Positions 1 to 6,709 of a DNA stretch of 17,484 bases are shown here, in pieces. The stretch is taken from positions 1 through 17,484 of the forward strand of contig JASLCY010000563.1 of NCBI GenBank assembly GCA_030151925.1, given 5' to 3'. Every line of letters begins with the position of its first letter. Position 1 is the first letter of the stretch. The translations under genes and the position numbers were made by a program. The notes below the pieces were generated by a model. The model saw only the letters and a program-made list of their open reading frames with translations. It searched no databases and was not told the origin of the DNA. The stretch is from Oligoflexus sp. GTDB lineage: Bacteria > Bdellovibrionota_B > Oligoflexia > Oligoflexales > Oligoflexaceae.

Positions 1-1
1 C

Positions 2-3000
2 GTGGCGATCTACAGTTATGAAGACCGCTTCTCCATGCATCGCTTCAAGGCTGACGAGGCCTACAAAGTCGGAAAAAAAGGCGACCCTCTCGGAGCGTAT
101 CTCAATTGGCGAGACATCGTCGATCTCGCGATTGAGAAAAGAATTGACATGATCCATCCAGGTTATGGATTTCTTTCGGAAAACCCCGAATTCGCCCAGG
201 CCTGTTCGGACGCCGGCATCCTCTTCTGCGGGCCCTCGCCCCAGATCCTCAACATGTTCGGCGACAAGCTGGCCGCCAAACGCGTGGCGATCAAAGCGAA
301 GGTTTCGGTCATCCCCGGCACCGAAGCTCCGGTCGAGACCCTGGACGAAGCGCGCGTCGTCAGCCAGAAGCTGGGTTATCCCGTGACCCTCAAAGCCCTC
401 TCGGGCGGCGGCGGCAAGGGGATACGCATCGTGCACACCGAAGCGGAGCTCGTGGAAGCCTTCCAACGCGCGCGTTCCGAGGCCATGAGCTCCTTCGGCC
501 GTTCGGAGATCTATCTCGAGAAGAGCATCCTGAACGCCAAGCACATCGAAGTGCAGGTCGCGGGCGATACCAGCGGCAACATCCTTCATCTCTACGAGCG
601 GGACTGCTCGGTGCAGCGCCGCCATCAAAAGCTGGTGGAAGTCGCTCCGGCGCTCGGCATCAGCGCCGAGACGAGAAGCCGTCTGCTCGACGACGCGGTG
701 AAGATCGCGAAGGAAGTGAATTACGTTGGCGTCGGCACCGTGGAGTTCCTGGTGGGAGCCGACGGGCAGCACTACTTCCTCGAGGTGAACCCTCGCATCC
801 AGGTCGAGCATACGGTGACCGAGATGATCACCGGCGCGGATCTCGTGCAGATGTCGATCATGCTCCCGGCGGGCCGCAGCTTCAGCCACCCGGCTATCGG
901 CATCCATTCCCAGGACGACGTCCGGCCGAAGGGTGTGGCGATCCAATGCCGCATCACGACGGAAAACCCGCAGAAGAACTTCGCGCCCGACACCGGCGTG
1001 ATCCTCGCCTATCGCCCGGCGCAGGGCTTCGGCATACGCCTCGACGAAGGCACGGGAACCGCGGGCGGCATCGTCACGCCTTACTACGATTCCCTCCTGG
1101 TCAAGGTCACCGCCCACAGCGTCGACCTCCGCGGAGCAGCGACCAAGATGCAGCGCGCGCTCAAGGAATTCCGCGTGCGCGGCATCAAACACAACATGGA
1201 GCTGCTCTTCAACATCGTCTCCCATCCCAAGTTCGCGGAAGGCTCCATCACCACGAACTTCCTCGAGAACCATCCCGAGGTCTTCGTCTTCCCGCAGCCG
1301 AAGGACCGCGCGACCAAGATCCTGCGTTTCATCGCCGACGCGACGATCAACAACCCGCATAAGCTCCACACGAAGTCGCCGCCGAAGGAATTCGACCTCT
1401 ATGAGCTGCCGAGACGTAAGCTGACCAGCGAAACGCCGACCGCCAAGGAGATCTTCGATAAAAAAGGCGTCGAAGGCCTCAAGCAATGGATCCACGACCA
1501 GCAACGCCTGCTGATCACCGACACGACCATGCGCGACGCGCACCAGTCGCTCTTCGCCACGCGCCTCCGGAACCACGATATCTATAAGGCGACGCAGTTC
1601 TATCATACGGCCACGCCGGGCTTCTTCTCGCTCGAGTGCTGGGGCGGCGCGACCTTCGACACCTGCCTGCGCTTTTTGAAGGAGGATCCCTGGGAGCGCC
1701 TCGCCCGCATCCGCGAAGAAGTGCCGAACAGCCTGCTCCAGATGCTTTTGCGGGGCGACAACGCGGTCGGCTACACGAACTATCCGGAGTGGGTGATCCG
1801 CGACTTCATCCGCCTCACGGTCGAGGCGGGCCTCGATATCTTCCGGATCTTCGACTGCCTGAACAATCCCGAGCAGATGGCGGTCGCGATCGATGAGGTG
1901 AAGAAACGCGGCGCTATCGCCGAGGCGAGCATCTGTTACACCGGCAACCTGCTGGATCCGAACAATCAGAAATATACGCTGCAGTATTATCTCAAGATCG
2001 CGAAGCAGCTCGAAACGATGGGCTCCGACATCCTCTGCATCAAGGATATGGCCGGTCTCCTGCGGCCGCGGGCGGCAGCGACTCTGGTGAAGGCCTTGAA
2101 GGACACGGTGAGCATTCCGATCCACCTCCACACGCACGCCAGCGCGGGTTCGTCCGAGGCCATGCTCCTCGCGGCGGCGGAAGCCGGCTGCGATATCGTC
2201 GACGGCGCGATCAGCACGATGGCGGGCCTGACCTCGCAGCCGAGCATCAACGCGATCGTCGCCAGCCTTGAGGGGACGGATCGCTGTCCCGATCTCAAGC
2301 TCGCGGACCTCGACGAGCTCGGCCGCTTCTGGGAAACGATACGCGCGCAGTACACGGTCTTCGATCCAGGCATCAAAGCGACTTCCACCGACGTCTACGA
2401 ACACGAGATCCCGGGCGGCCAGTACTCTAACCTCTTCGACCAGGCGCAGAAGGTTGGCGTAAAAGCTGCGGAATTCCACGAACTTACCGTTCGATACAAA
2501 GAAGTGAATCAGCTCTTCGGCGATATCGTGAAGGTCACGCCTTCCTCGAAGGTCGTAGGCGACTTCGCCTTGCTTCTGCAAAAGCACGGCCTGACGGGCG
2601 ACGACCTGATGAAGAAAAAGCCGGCGCTCGACTATCCGGATTCGGTGGTCAGCTTCTTCCAGGGCCACATGGGTGTGCCCTACGGCGGCTTTAACGAGGA
2701 GCTCCGGGCGATGGTCCTCGGAGCCAACCCACCGCCTCCGCAGAAGCCGCCGCTGGTGAAGGGCGATAGCTTCGAGAAAGCGAAAGCCGAGCTCTACGCG
2801 ATGACGGAAGTCGAGCCGGACGATTTCCAGGTCCTCTCCTATCGCCTCTATCCCAAGGTCTATAAAGACTACCTCAATCACCTGAGGGAGTTCGGCAAGG
2901 TCGACAACATCAGTACCGACGTGTTCTTCAACGGCCTCGATCTGAATCGCGAGGTCGAGATCGAACTCGAACCGGGCAAGGTGCTGATCGTGAGCCTTTC

Positions 3001-3352
3001 GGGTATGACCGAGCCCGACGCCGACGGCCGCCGCCGCGTCTTCTTCCAGCTCAACGGTTTCCCGCGCAACCTCGAAGTGATCGACGAGAAGGTGACGGGA
3101 GCGACCAAACGCAGGCCCAAGGCCGACCCTACCGCCCAAGACCAGATCGGTTCACCGATGCCGGGCAAGATCCTCGAGGTTCGGACCAGCGTCGGAACCA
3201 AGGTGAAAAAAGGCGAAGTCGTCCTGGTGACGGAATCGATGAAGATGGAATACGCGATCACCGCGAAGCTCGACGGAACGATCAAGGCGGTTCACGTGAA
3301 CAAAGGCGAGCTCGTGGAAGAGGGCGATCTTCTTCTCGAGATCCAGGCCTAG
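2..3352 (+). CDS. pyc: Pyruvate carboxylase (single-chain), 5'-truncated by the window edge
   Basis: Biotin enzyme that carboxylates pyruvate to oxaloacetate with ATP and bicarbonate; anaplerotic and cytosolic. About 1116 residues are visible. The first codon here is GTG inside the usual 'TVAIYSYEDR' strand of the N-terminal domain, so the true start lies about 30-40 residues to the left. Domains in order: biotin carboxylase with ATP-grasp glycine loop (GGGGKG, near residue 137) and the EVNPR..VEH motif near 263-272; carboxyltransferase from about residue 503, with TTMRDAHQS, LLRGDNAVGY and KDMAGLL, whose Lys is the carbamylated metal ligand in the family; the central PYC/OADA domain; and a C-terminal biotinyl domain with ESMKMEY, biotin Lys at residue 1081 (3242-3244). 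All three activities sit on one chain, unlike the split PycA/PycB type. One oddity: the metal-binding HTH motif is followed by Ala-Ser-Ala where most homologues have Asp-Thr-Ser/Ala (residue 713). Identity is secure. Confidence 0.97.
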   Translation: MAIYSYEDRFSMHRFKADEAYKVGKKGDPLGAYLNWRDIVDLAIEKRIDMIHPGYGFLSENPEFAQACSDAGILFCGPSPQILNMFGDKLAAKRVAIKAKVSVIPGTEAPVETLDEARVVSQKLGYPVTLKALSGGGGKGIRIVHTEAELVEAFQRARSEAMSSFGRSEIYLEKSILNAKHIEVQVAGDTSGNILHLYERDCSVQRRHQKLVEVAPALGISAETRSRLLDDAVKIAKEVNYVGVGTVEFLVGADGQHYFLEVNPRIQVEHTVTEMITGADLVQMSIMLPAGRSFSHPAIGIHSQDDVRPKGVAIQCRITTENPQKNFAPDTGVILAYRPAQGFGIRLDEGTGTAGGIVTPYYDSLLVKVTAHSVDLRGAATKMQRALKEFRVRGIKHNMELLFNIVSHPKFAEGSITTNFLENHPEVFVFPQPKDRATKILRFIADATINNPHKLHTKSPPKEFDLYELPRRKLTSETPTAKEIFDKKGVEGLKQWIHDQQRLLITDTTMRDAHQSLFATRLRNHDIYKATQFYHTATPGFFSLECWGGATFDTCLRFLKEDPWERLARIREEVPNSLLQMLLRGDNAVGYTNYPEWVIRDFIRLTVEAGLDIFRIFDCLNNPEQMAVAIDEVKKRGAIAEASICYTGNLLDPNNQKYTLQYYLKIAKQLETMGSDILCIKDMAGLLRPRAAATLVKALKDTVSIPIHLHTHASAGSSEAMLLAAAEAGCDIVDGAISTMAGLTSQPSINAIVASLEGTDRCPDLKLADLDELGRFWETIRAQYTVFDPGIKATSTDVYEHEIPGGQYSNLFDQAQKVGVKAAEFHELTVRYKEVNQLFGDIVKVTPSSKVVGDFALLLQKHGLTGDDLMKKKPALDYPDSVVSFFQGHMGVPYGGFNEELRAMVLGANPPPPQKPPLVKGDSFEKAKAELYAMTEVEPDDFQVLSYRLYPKVYKDYLNHLREFGKVDNISTDVFFNGLDLNREVEIELEPGKVLIVSLSGMTEPDADGRRRVFFQLNGFPRNLEVIDEKVTGATKRRPKADPTAQDQIGSPMPGKILEVRTSVGTKVKKGEVVLVTESMKMEYAITAKLDGTIKAVHVNKGELVEEGDLLLEIQA

Positions 3353-3359
3353 ATCGGAG

Positions 3360-3397
3360 CAGGGCAGGGGTCACGCCGGCTCCTGCCCCTGTTCTTT
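3360..3397 (+). terminator. Hairpin terminator at the pyc/lgt convergent junction
   Basis: The left arm CAGGGCAGG (3360-3368) pairs over 9 bp, with a single bulged C, with CCTGCCCCTG (3382-3391), across a 13-base loop. On the plus strand the stem is followed by TTCTTT, a short T-rich run, so it fits as the pyc terminator. The lgt stop codon (3371-3373) lies in the loop, and the minus strand shows no T tract after the stem, so termination of lgt here is less certain. Confidence 0.6.
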
Positions 3398-4159
3398 CAA
3401 CCGTTGAATGACGGAATAAAGCGTCCAGACCACAAGAAAGACGATGCTGATCCCCTGCGAGGTCGAAAGGCCCGTACCGAAGAAATAGCCTCGTTCGTCG
3501 CCCCGGAAGTATTCGAGCGCAAAACGCCCCGCGCTATAACCCAGCACGCCGAAACTCGCCCAACGCAGGGCTGACTGCGGCTCCCGACGGCTCAGCATGA
3601 TGATGCCGAGGCCGAGAAAAAGCGCGAGCGCCGATTCCCAAAGCTGGACCGGATAACGGTAGACGCGGTCTTCGAGATTAGGGAAAACCACGGCCCACCA
3701 CGGCGGCTGCATCTGATCGAAGACAGCGGCTCCATAATCATCGCCGTTGAGAAAACAACCGATGCGCCCGATGCTGATGCCGAGGAGTCCCGGCCCTACG
3801 AACAGCGCCGCGAGACGTTTTACGGGAGTGCGCGTCGCCCAGGCGAAGGCGAGCAGCACCAGCGTCACGGCGATGATTCCACCATAAAGGGTCATGCTGC
3901 CGAACGTGAACAGGCCGCTGACGAAATCCTGGAGGTTCGCCACGTGATCTTCGAACAGGAGGGAGAAGACGCGGGCTCCGAAATAACCCGCGAGATAAAG
4001 CGAAAGGAAAAGCCGATCGAGCTCGACGACCTTCCAGCTGGGGAGAAGGGCTCGCCTCTGCGTTTGCAGTCCCCACCAGGCAGCCATCGCGCCCAGCACG
4101 AAGAATACGTGCCAGCTCGCAAAACCAAAATCACCGATCCGCAATAGGATGGGGTACAT
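3371..4159 (-). CDS. lgt: Prolipoprotein diacylglyceryl transferase Lgt
   Basis: Inner-membrane enzyme that moves diacylglyceryl from phosphatidylglycerol to the lipobox Cys of prolipoproteins, the first step of lipoprotein maturation. The protein has 262 residues, a normal length, and several hydrophobic segments. Diagnostic motifs: the Lgt signature SIGRIGCFLNGDDYG (the family has GRIGNFINGE.WG, with the essential Arg kept), RYPVQLWES in place of the usual HPSQLYE, and a C-terminal GRFALEYFRGDERG segment followed by STSQG, matching the R..E.FR...GQ pattern. The start ATG at 4159 has GGGAG 4-5 bases upstream, partly overlapping the stop of the preceding gene. Only 9 bases separate it from the 342-aa membrane protein, so the two are almost certainly co-transcribed and probably translationally coupled. 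Lgt is usually essential in Gram-negative bacteria. Confidence 0.95.
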   Translation of the reverse strand: MYPILLRIGDFGFASWHVFFVLGAMAAWWGLQTQRRALLPSWKVVELDRLFLSLYLAGYFGARVFSLLFEDHVANLQDFVSGLFTFGSMTLYGGIIAVTLVLLAFAWATRTPVKRLAALFVGPGLLGISIGRIGCFLNGDDYGAAVFDQMQPPWWAVVFPNLEDRVYRYPVQLWESALALFLGLGIIMLSRREPQSALRWASFGVLGYSAGRFALEYFRGDERGYFFGTGLSTSQGISIVFLVVWTLYSVIQRLKEQGQEPA

Positions 4160-4168
4160 ACATCTCCC

Positions 4169-5197
4169 TTAAGATGCCAGGGCCCGCTCCCGCGCTTTGA
4201 AGGCGCTCTTGTCCTGCATCACCGCAAGCGAACAAAGCACCGCAAGGGCTAGAGGAGCCGTCGCCATCCTCGCCGCTCCGCGATAGCTCAGGACCGCGAT
4301 CACCAGAAGCAGCAAAGCCTCGAGGCCGAAGTATCCTCTCAGGCAACGTTCGATCCGCAGAGCCGCGACGGGATGGGAAGCCTTGAAGAGAGTCCAGTTC
4401 AGCCTGTCCTCGCCTCGCCCGTCAGCAGCCCCTCTTTGGTCCAGTATCGCATAAAGTCCCGCATAGAAGAGAGCGATAATGATGAAGAGCGGATCCGCGA
4501 ATTCCGGCGCGACGAGGCGCACGATGAGCGGCAGCAGGAAACCGCTCAAAAGATAGCTCATCATGCGGAACGGGCTGGTCTGCAGCCTCAGGACCACACG
4601 CGAAAAGCCCAGCCCGACGGCGAGAACCGTGATCATGAAAACATGCAGGTCTCCCAGGTTCTCCACCCAGGGAGAAAAGGCGGTCGCCATCAGGACGACG
4701 AAGGTCGTCACCAGGCGGAGCAGGAAGTTGAGCGGAACCTGGACCGCGCTGTTCCCTTCCGAGCCTATATCTACGACGCCGAGCTGCAAGGGCGGCAACC
4801 CATAGAGGAGGAAGAGGCCGCACACGTATGCGGCGGCCGTGACCGAGAACTTCAACCGGTATTCCATCGGCAGAGCGAGGCCGAACCCGGGATGGAGGGA
4901 GACCTCGAGGAACAGGAAACCGAGGAACGTGCTCACAAAGCCCTTAATCCAGGCTTCGCGCCGCGTAACGTGGCGATAGAGGAGGAAGTAGCTGAGGCCG
5001 GCGGCAAAGACGAGCGAGAGCAGCCAGATATCGAAACCGGGCGAGAGCTGCACTACGATCCAGGGCACGAACAGCACCGAGAAGACGAAGCTCTGCCTCT
5101 GGAAGCTGAGGCCGCCGCGTTCGGCTTCCCGGACGGGCGAGATCGCGAAGTAGACGGACAGCAGGAAGACGAGCGGGAAAAGCCACATGATCAGCAT
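4169..5197 (-). CDS. Polytopic inner-membrane protein of unknown function (about 10 TM segments)
   Basis: I do not recognise this 342-residue protein. Some 10-11 hydrophobic stretches span nearly its full length (roughly residues 2-20, 35-54, 57-77, 86-110, 112-137, 157-178, 183-205, 212-232, 236-255, 290-310 and 312-330), so it should be an integral membrane protein. A soluble loop at about 256-289 carries the charged stretch RGAADGRGEDRLNW and a basic helix (RIERCLRGY). No Walker, redox-metal or transporter signature was visible. The ATG at 5197 was chosen because GGAAAGG lies 7 bases upstream; the in-frame ATG at 5188 has no such site. Its start is one base after the stop of the 47-aa miniprotein and its stop is 9 bases before lgt, so it sits inside an operon. 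A role in envelope lipid or lipoprotein handling is only a guess from context. Confidence 0.85.
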   Translation of the reverse strand: MLIMWLFPLVFLLSVYFAISPVREAERGGLSFQRQSFVFSVLFVPWIVVQLSPGFDIWLLSLVFAAGLSYFLLYRHVTRREAWIKGFVSTFLGFLFLEVSLHPGFGLALPMEYRLKFSVTAAAYVCGLFLLYGLPPLQLGVVDIGSEGNSAVQVPLNFLLRLVTTFVVLMATAFSPWVENLGDLHVFMITVLAVGLGFSRVVLRLQTSPFRMMSYLLSGFLLPLIVRLVAPEFADPLFIIIALFYAGLYAILDQRGAADGRGEDRLNWTLFKASHPVAALRIERCLRGYFGLEALLLLVIAVLSYRGAARMATAPLALAVLCSLAVMQDKSAFKARERALAS

Positions 5198-5198
5198 C

Positions 5199-5342
5199 TC
5201 AAGACCTTTCCACGAGATAAGCGGCGGCGGTGAGCACCCCGAACATAAGCAGGGCGAGGCGCGTGTGTTTGGTGATGCGGCCGGTCATCTGCGAAGAGAG
5301 GGCCGCTCCCAGGATATCGAAGAAATTGAAGAGAGCATTCAT
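5199..5342 (-). CDS. 47-residue single-pass membrane miniprotein, unknown function
   Basis: Small gene inside a longer open frame. From ATG 5342 it encodes 47 residues: MNALFNFFDILGAALSSQMT, then a basic patch (GRITKHTR), then one hydrophobic helix (about residues 27-44) and the end ERS. ATG 5348 (49 residues) overlaps the stop of the upstream 81-aa gene as TGATG; ATG 5342 is better placed, 9 bases after AAGG. The stop TGA (5201-5199) is one base before the next gene, and the next gene's ribosome binding site lies in the last codons of this one. That fit between three genes is the main argument that it is real. The basic patch before the helix suggests an N-in/C-out orientation. I do not recognise the family. 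Confidence 0.6.
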   Translation of the reverse strand: MNALFNFFDILGAALSSQMTGRITKHTRLALLMFGVLTAAAYLVERS

Positions 5343-5347
5343 GAGCA

Positions 5348-5593
5348 TCACCCTTTTTGGATACGCAGCTTGTCGAGTTCGTCCGGCGTTCTGAGGAGGA
5401 AATAAAAACCCGGCAGCCACACCAGGAAAGCCAGGGGAATCACGATATGGCTGACGACGTCGCCCGAATAGAAGATGAAGGTGATGAAGAAGCCGAGCGC
5501 CATCAGCGAACAGATTGCGCCCAGCGTTCGCGTATTCTTGGCGAAACTGAGGAGTATGAGACGGGCGAGCAGGATAAAAATCACGGAAGCCAT
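5348..5593 (-). CDS. 81-residue membrane protein of unknown function, first gene of the lgt cluster
   Basis: An 81-residue, very hydrophobic protein with about three membrane segments (roughly residues 3-17, 24-44 and 48-68) and a charged tail (RTPDELDKLRIQKG). ATG 5593 is the only usable start: a stop codon lies five codons upstream in frame. Its ribosome binding site is poor, because AAGG abuts the ATG, so it may be translated from a nearly leaderless message or weakly. Its stop overlaps the start of the miniprotein gene by one base. It heads the minus-strand cluster 81-aa, 47-aa, 342-aa, lgt and is divergent from gpsA. The family is not recognised. The opposite strand also has an 80-codon open frame here, but that one is rich in Glu/Gln/His/Arg and looks like a shadow. 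Confidence 0.65.
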   Translation of the reverse strand: MASVIFILLARLILLSFAKNTRTLGAICSLMALGFFITFIFYSGDVVSHIVIPLAFLVWLPGFYFLLRTPDELDKLRIQKG

Positions 5594-5595
5594 CC

Positions 5596-5624
5596 TTGAT
5601 TCGTGTTAGGATCGGCAAAATATT
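5596..5624 (+). promoter_or_regulatory. Possible gpsA promoter
   Basis: TTGATT (5596-5601) and AATATT (5619-5624), separated by 17 bases, each match the sigma-70 consensus at 4 of 6 positions. This would put the transcript start near 5631 and give a leader of about 47 bases before the TTG start of gpsA. It overlaps the start codon of the divergent 81-aa gene. Weak matches, so tentative. Confidence 0.3.
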
Positions 5625-5628
5625 TGCC
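5614..5628. promoter_or_regulatory. 15-bp perfect inverted repeat between divergent genes
   Basis: GGCAAA-ATA-TTTGCC, two perfect 6-base arms with a 3-base centre, sits in the 84-base space between the 81-aa gene and gpsA and overlaps the possible gpsA -10 box. Its symmetry and position fit an operator for a dimeric regulator, but no regulator gene is nearby and no second copy was noticed. Confidence 0.3.
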
Positions 5629-5665
5629 CTTGGGAAGCCCGTTGAGGCAGCCCATATCCAACCTG

Positions 5666-5671
5666 AAGGGG
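5666..5671 (+). promoter_or_regulatory. Ribosome binding site that fixes the TTG start of gpsA
   Basis: AAGGGG lies 6 bases before TTG at 5678. No comparable site precedes the upstream in-frame GTG at 5603, so the TTG start is preferred. Confidence 0.7.
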
Positions 5672-5677
5672 TTTCAT

Positions 5678-6706
5678 TTGTCAAATACTGCGAGACCGAG
5701 GAAAGTTTTGGTTCTCGGCACGGGTAACTTCGGAACATGTCTGGCGAATCACCTGGCCTTGCAGGGCCATGATGTGACAATTTGGGGGCGTTCAAAAGAA
5801 ATCAACGCGTCCATCCAAACGAAACACCGGAATCCCAAATATCTGAGCCACATCGAACTTCATCCCGGGCTCAAAGCGACGGACGACTTGTCGCCAGCGC
5901 TTTTGCAGGCCGCCGAGTTTCTCATCCTGGCGATCCCGACCCAATCCCTCAGGCAGGTGCTCAGGCCCATCAAAGATCTCGTCTCTTCCAAGTGCATCGT
6001 GGTCTGCGCCGTCAAGGGCATAGAGAATGATACCTTGTGTTTTCCCATCCAAATCATCGAACAAGAGCTCGGCCCCTCGGTGAAGGAACGCGTCGTCGTG
6101 CTTTCCGGCCCGAGTTTTGCGATCGAGGTGGCGGAGAAGCAGCCGACGGCCGTATCCATCGCCTCCATCAACGCGCAGACCAACAAGGAAACGCAGGTCC
6201 TTTTCCATTCGCCTTATTTCCGCGTCTACACGCTCGACGACCCTATAGGGCTCGAGGTCGCCGGCGCCCTCAAAAACGTGATCGCCATCGCCTCCGGAGC
6301 CGCGGCCGGGCTTGGCTTCCAGCAGAATGCCCGCGCGGCCCTGCTCTCGCGCGGCCTTGCCGAGATTACCCGCATCGGCAGTTATCTCGGCGCGAACCCT
6401 CTGACCTTCATGGGCCTCGGCGGAGTGGGCGATCTGTTCCTCACCTGCACGTCGGAGAAGAGCCGCAACTATACGGTCGGTTATCGGATCGGGGGCGGAG
6501 AGGACCTGCAGACCGTCCTGCAAACCCTGGGCTCTGTAGCGGAAGGCGTTTCGACCGCGAAAGCGGCCTACGATCTCTGCGAAAAATTAAAGGTCGATTC
6601 GCCCATTATCCACGTCGTCTACTCCGTGCTTTATGGTGAATCGACCGTTTCGAACGGACTTTACCTTCTGCTCAATCGTGAGATGAAACCGGAGATCTCG
6701 CCCTAA
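5678..6706 (+). CDS. gpsA: Glycerol-3-phosphate dehydrogenase [NAD(P)+] GpsA
   Basis: Cytosolic enzyme that reduces dihydroxyacetone phosphate to sn-glycerol-3-phosphate, the precursor of all glycerophospholipids. From the TTG start it has 342 residues, typical for the family; the frame is open back to GTG 5603, but that would add 25 residues without homology. Motifs: Rossmann GTGNFGTCLA near the N-terminus, LILAIPTQSLR, AVKGIENDT, VLSGPSFAIEVA, and the family signature running from GLEVAGALKNVIAIASG (catalytic Lys) through GLGFQQNARAALLSRGLAEI to TFMGLGGVGDLFLTCTS. The gene is divergent from the lgt cluster and convergent with the DUF4340 gene, whose stop is only 3 bases away; no clear terminator was seen between them. 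GpsA supplies the backbone of phosphatidylglycerol, the Lgt donor, so proximity to lgt may be meaningful. Identity is secure. Confidence 0.95.
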   Translation: MSNTARPRKVLVLGTGNFGTCLANHLALQGHDVTIWGRSKEINASIQTKHRNPKYLSHIELHPGLKATDDLSPALLQAAEFLILAIPTQSLRQVLRPIKDLVSSKCIVVCAVKGIENDTLCFPIQIIEQELGPSVKERVVVLSGPSFAIEVAEKQPTAVSIASINAQTNKETQVLFHSPYFRVYTLDDPIGLEVAGALKNVIAIASGAAAGLGFQQNARAALLSRGLAEITRIGSYLGANPLTFMGLGGVGDLFLTCTSEKSRNYTVGYRIGGGEDLQTVLQTLGSVAEGVSTAKAAYDLCEKLKVDSPIIHVVYSVLYGESTVSNGLYLLLNREMKPEISP

Positions 6707-6709
6707 CGC

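Noticed and set aside
4373..5233. 286-codon plus-strand frame opposite the 342-aa membrane protein
   Set aside because: The product is extremely rich in Glu, Arg, Gln and His with no hydrophobic core, the usual look of an antisense frame of a membrane protein; the minus-strand frame has a good ribosome binding site and operon spacing.
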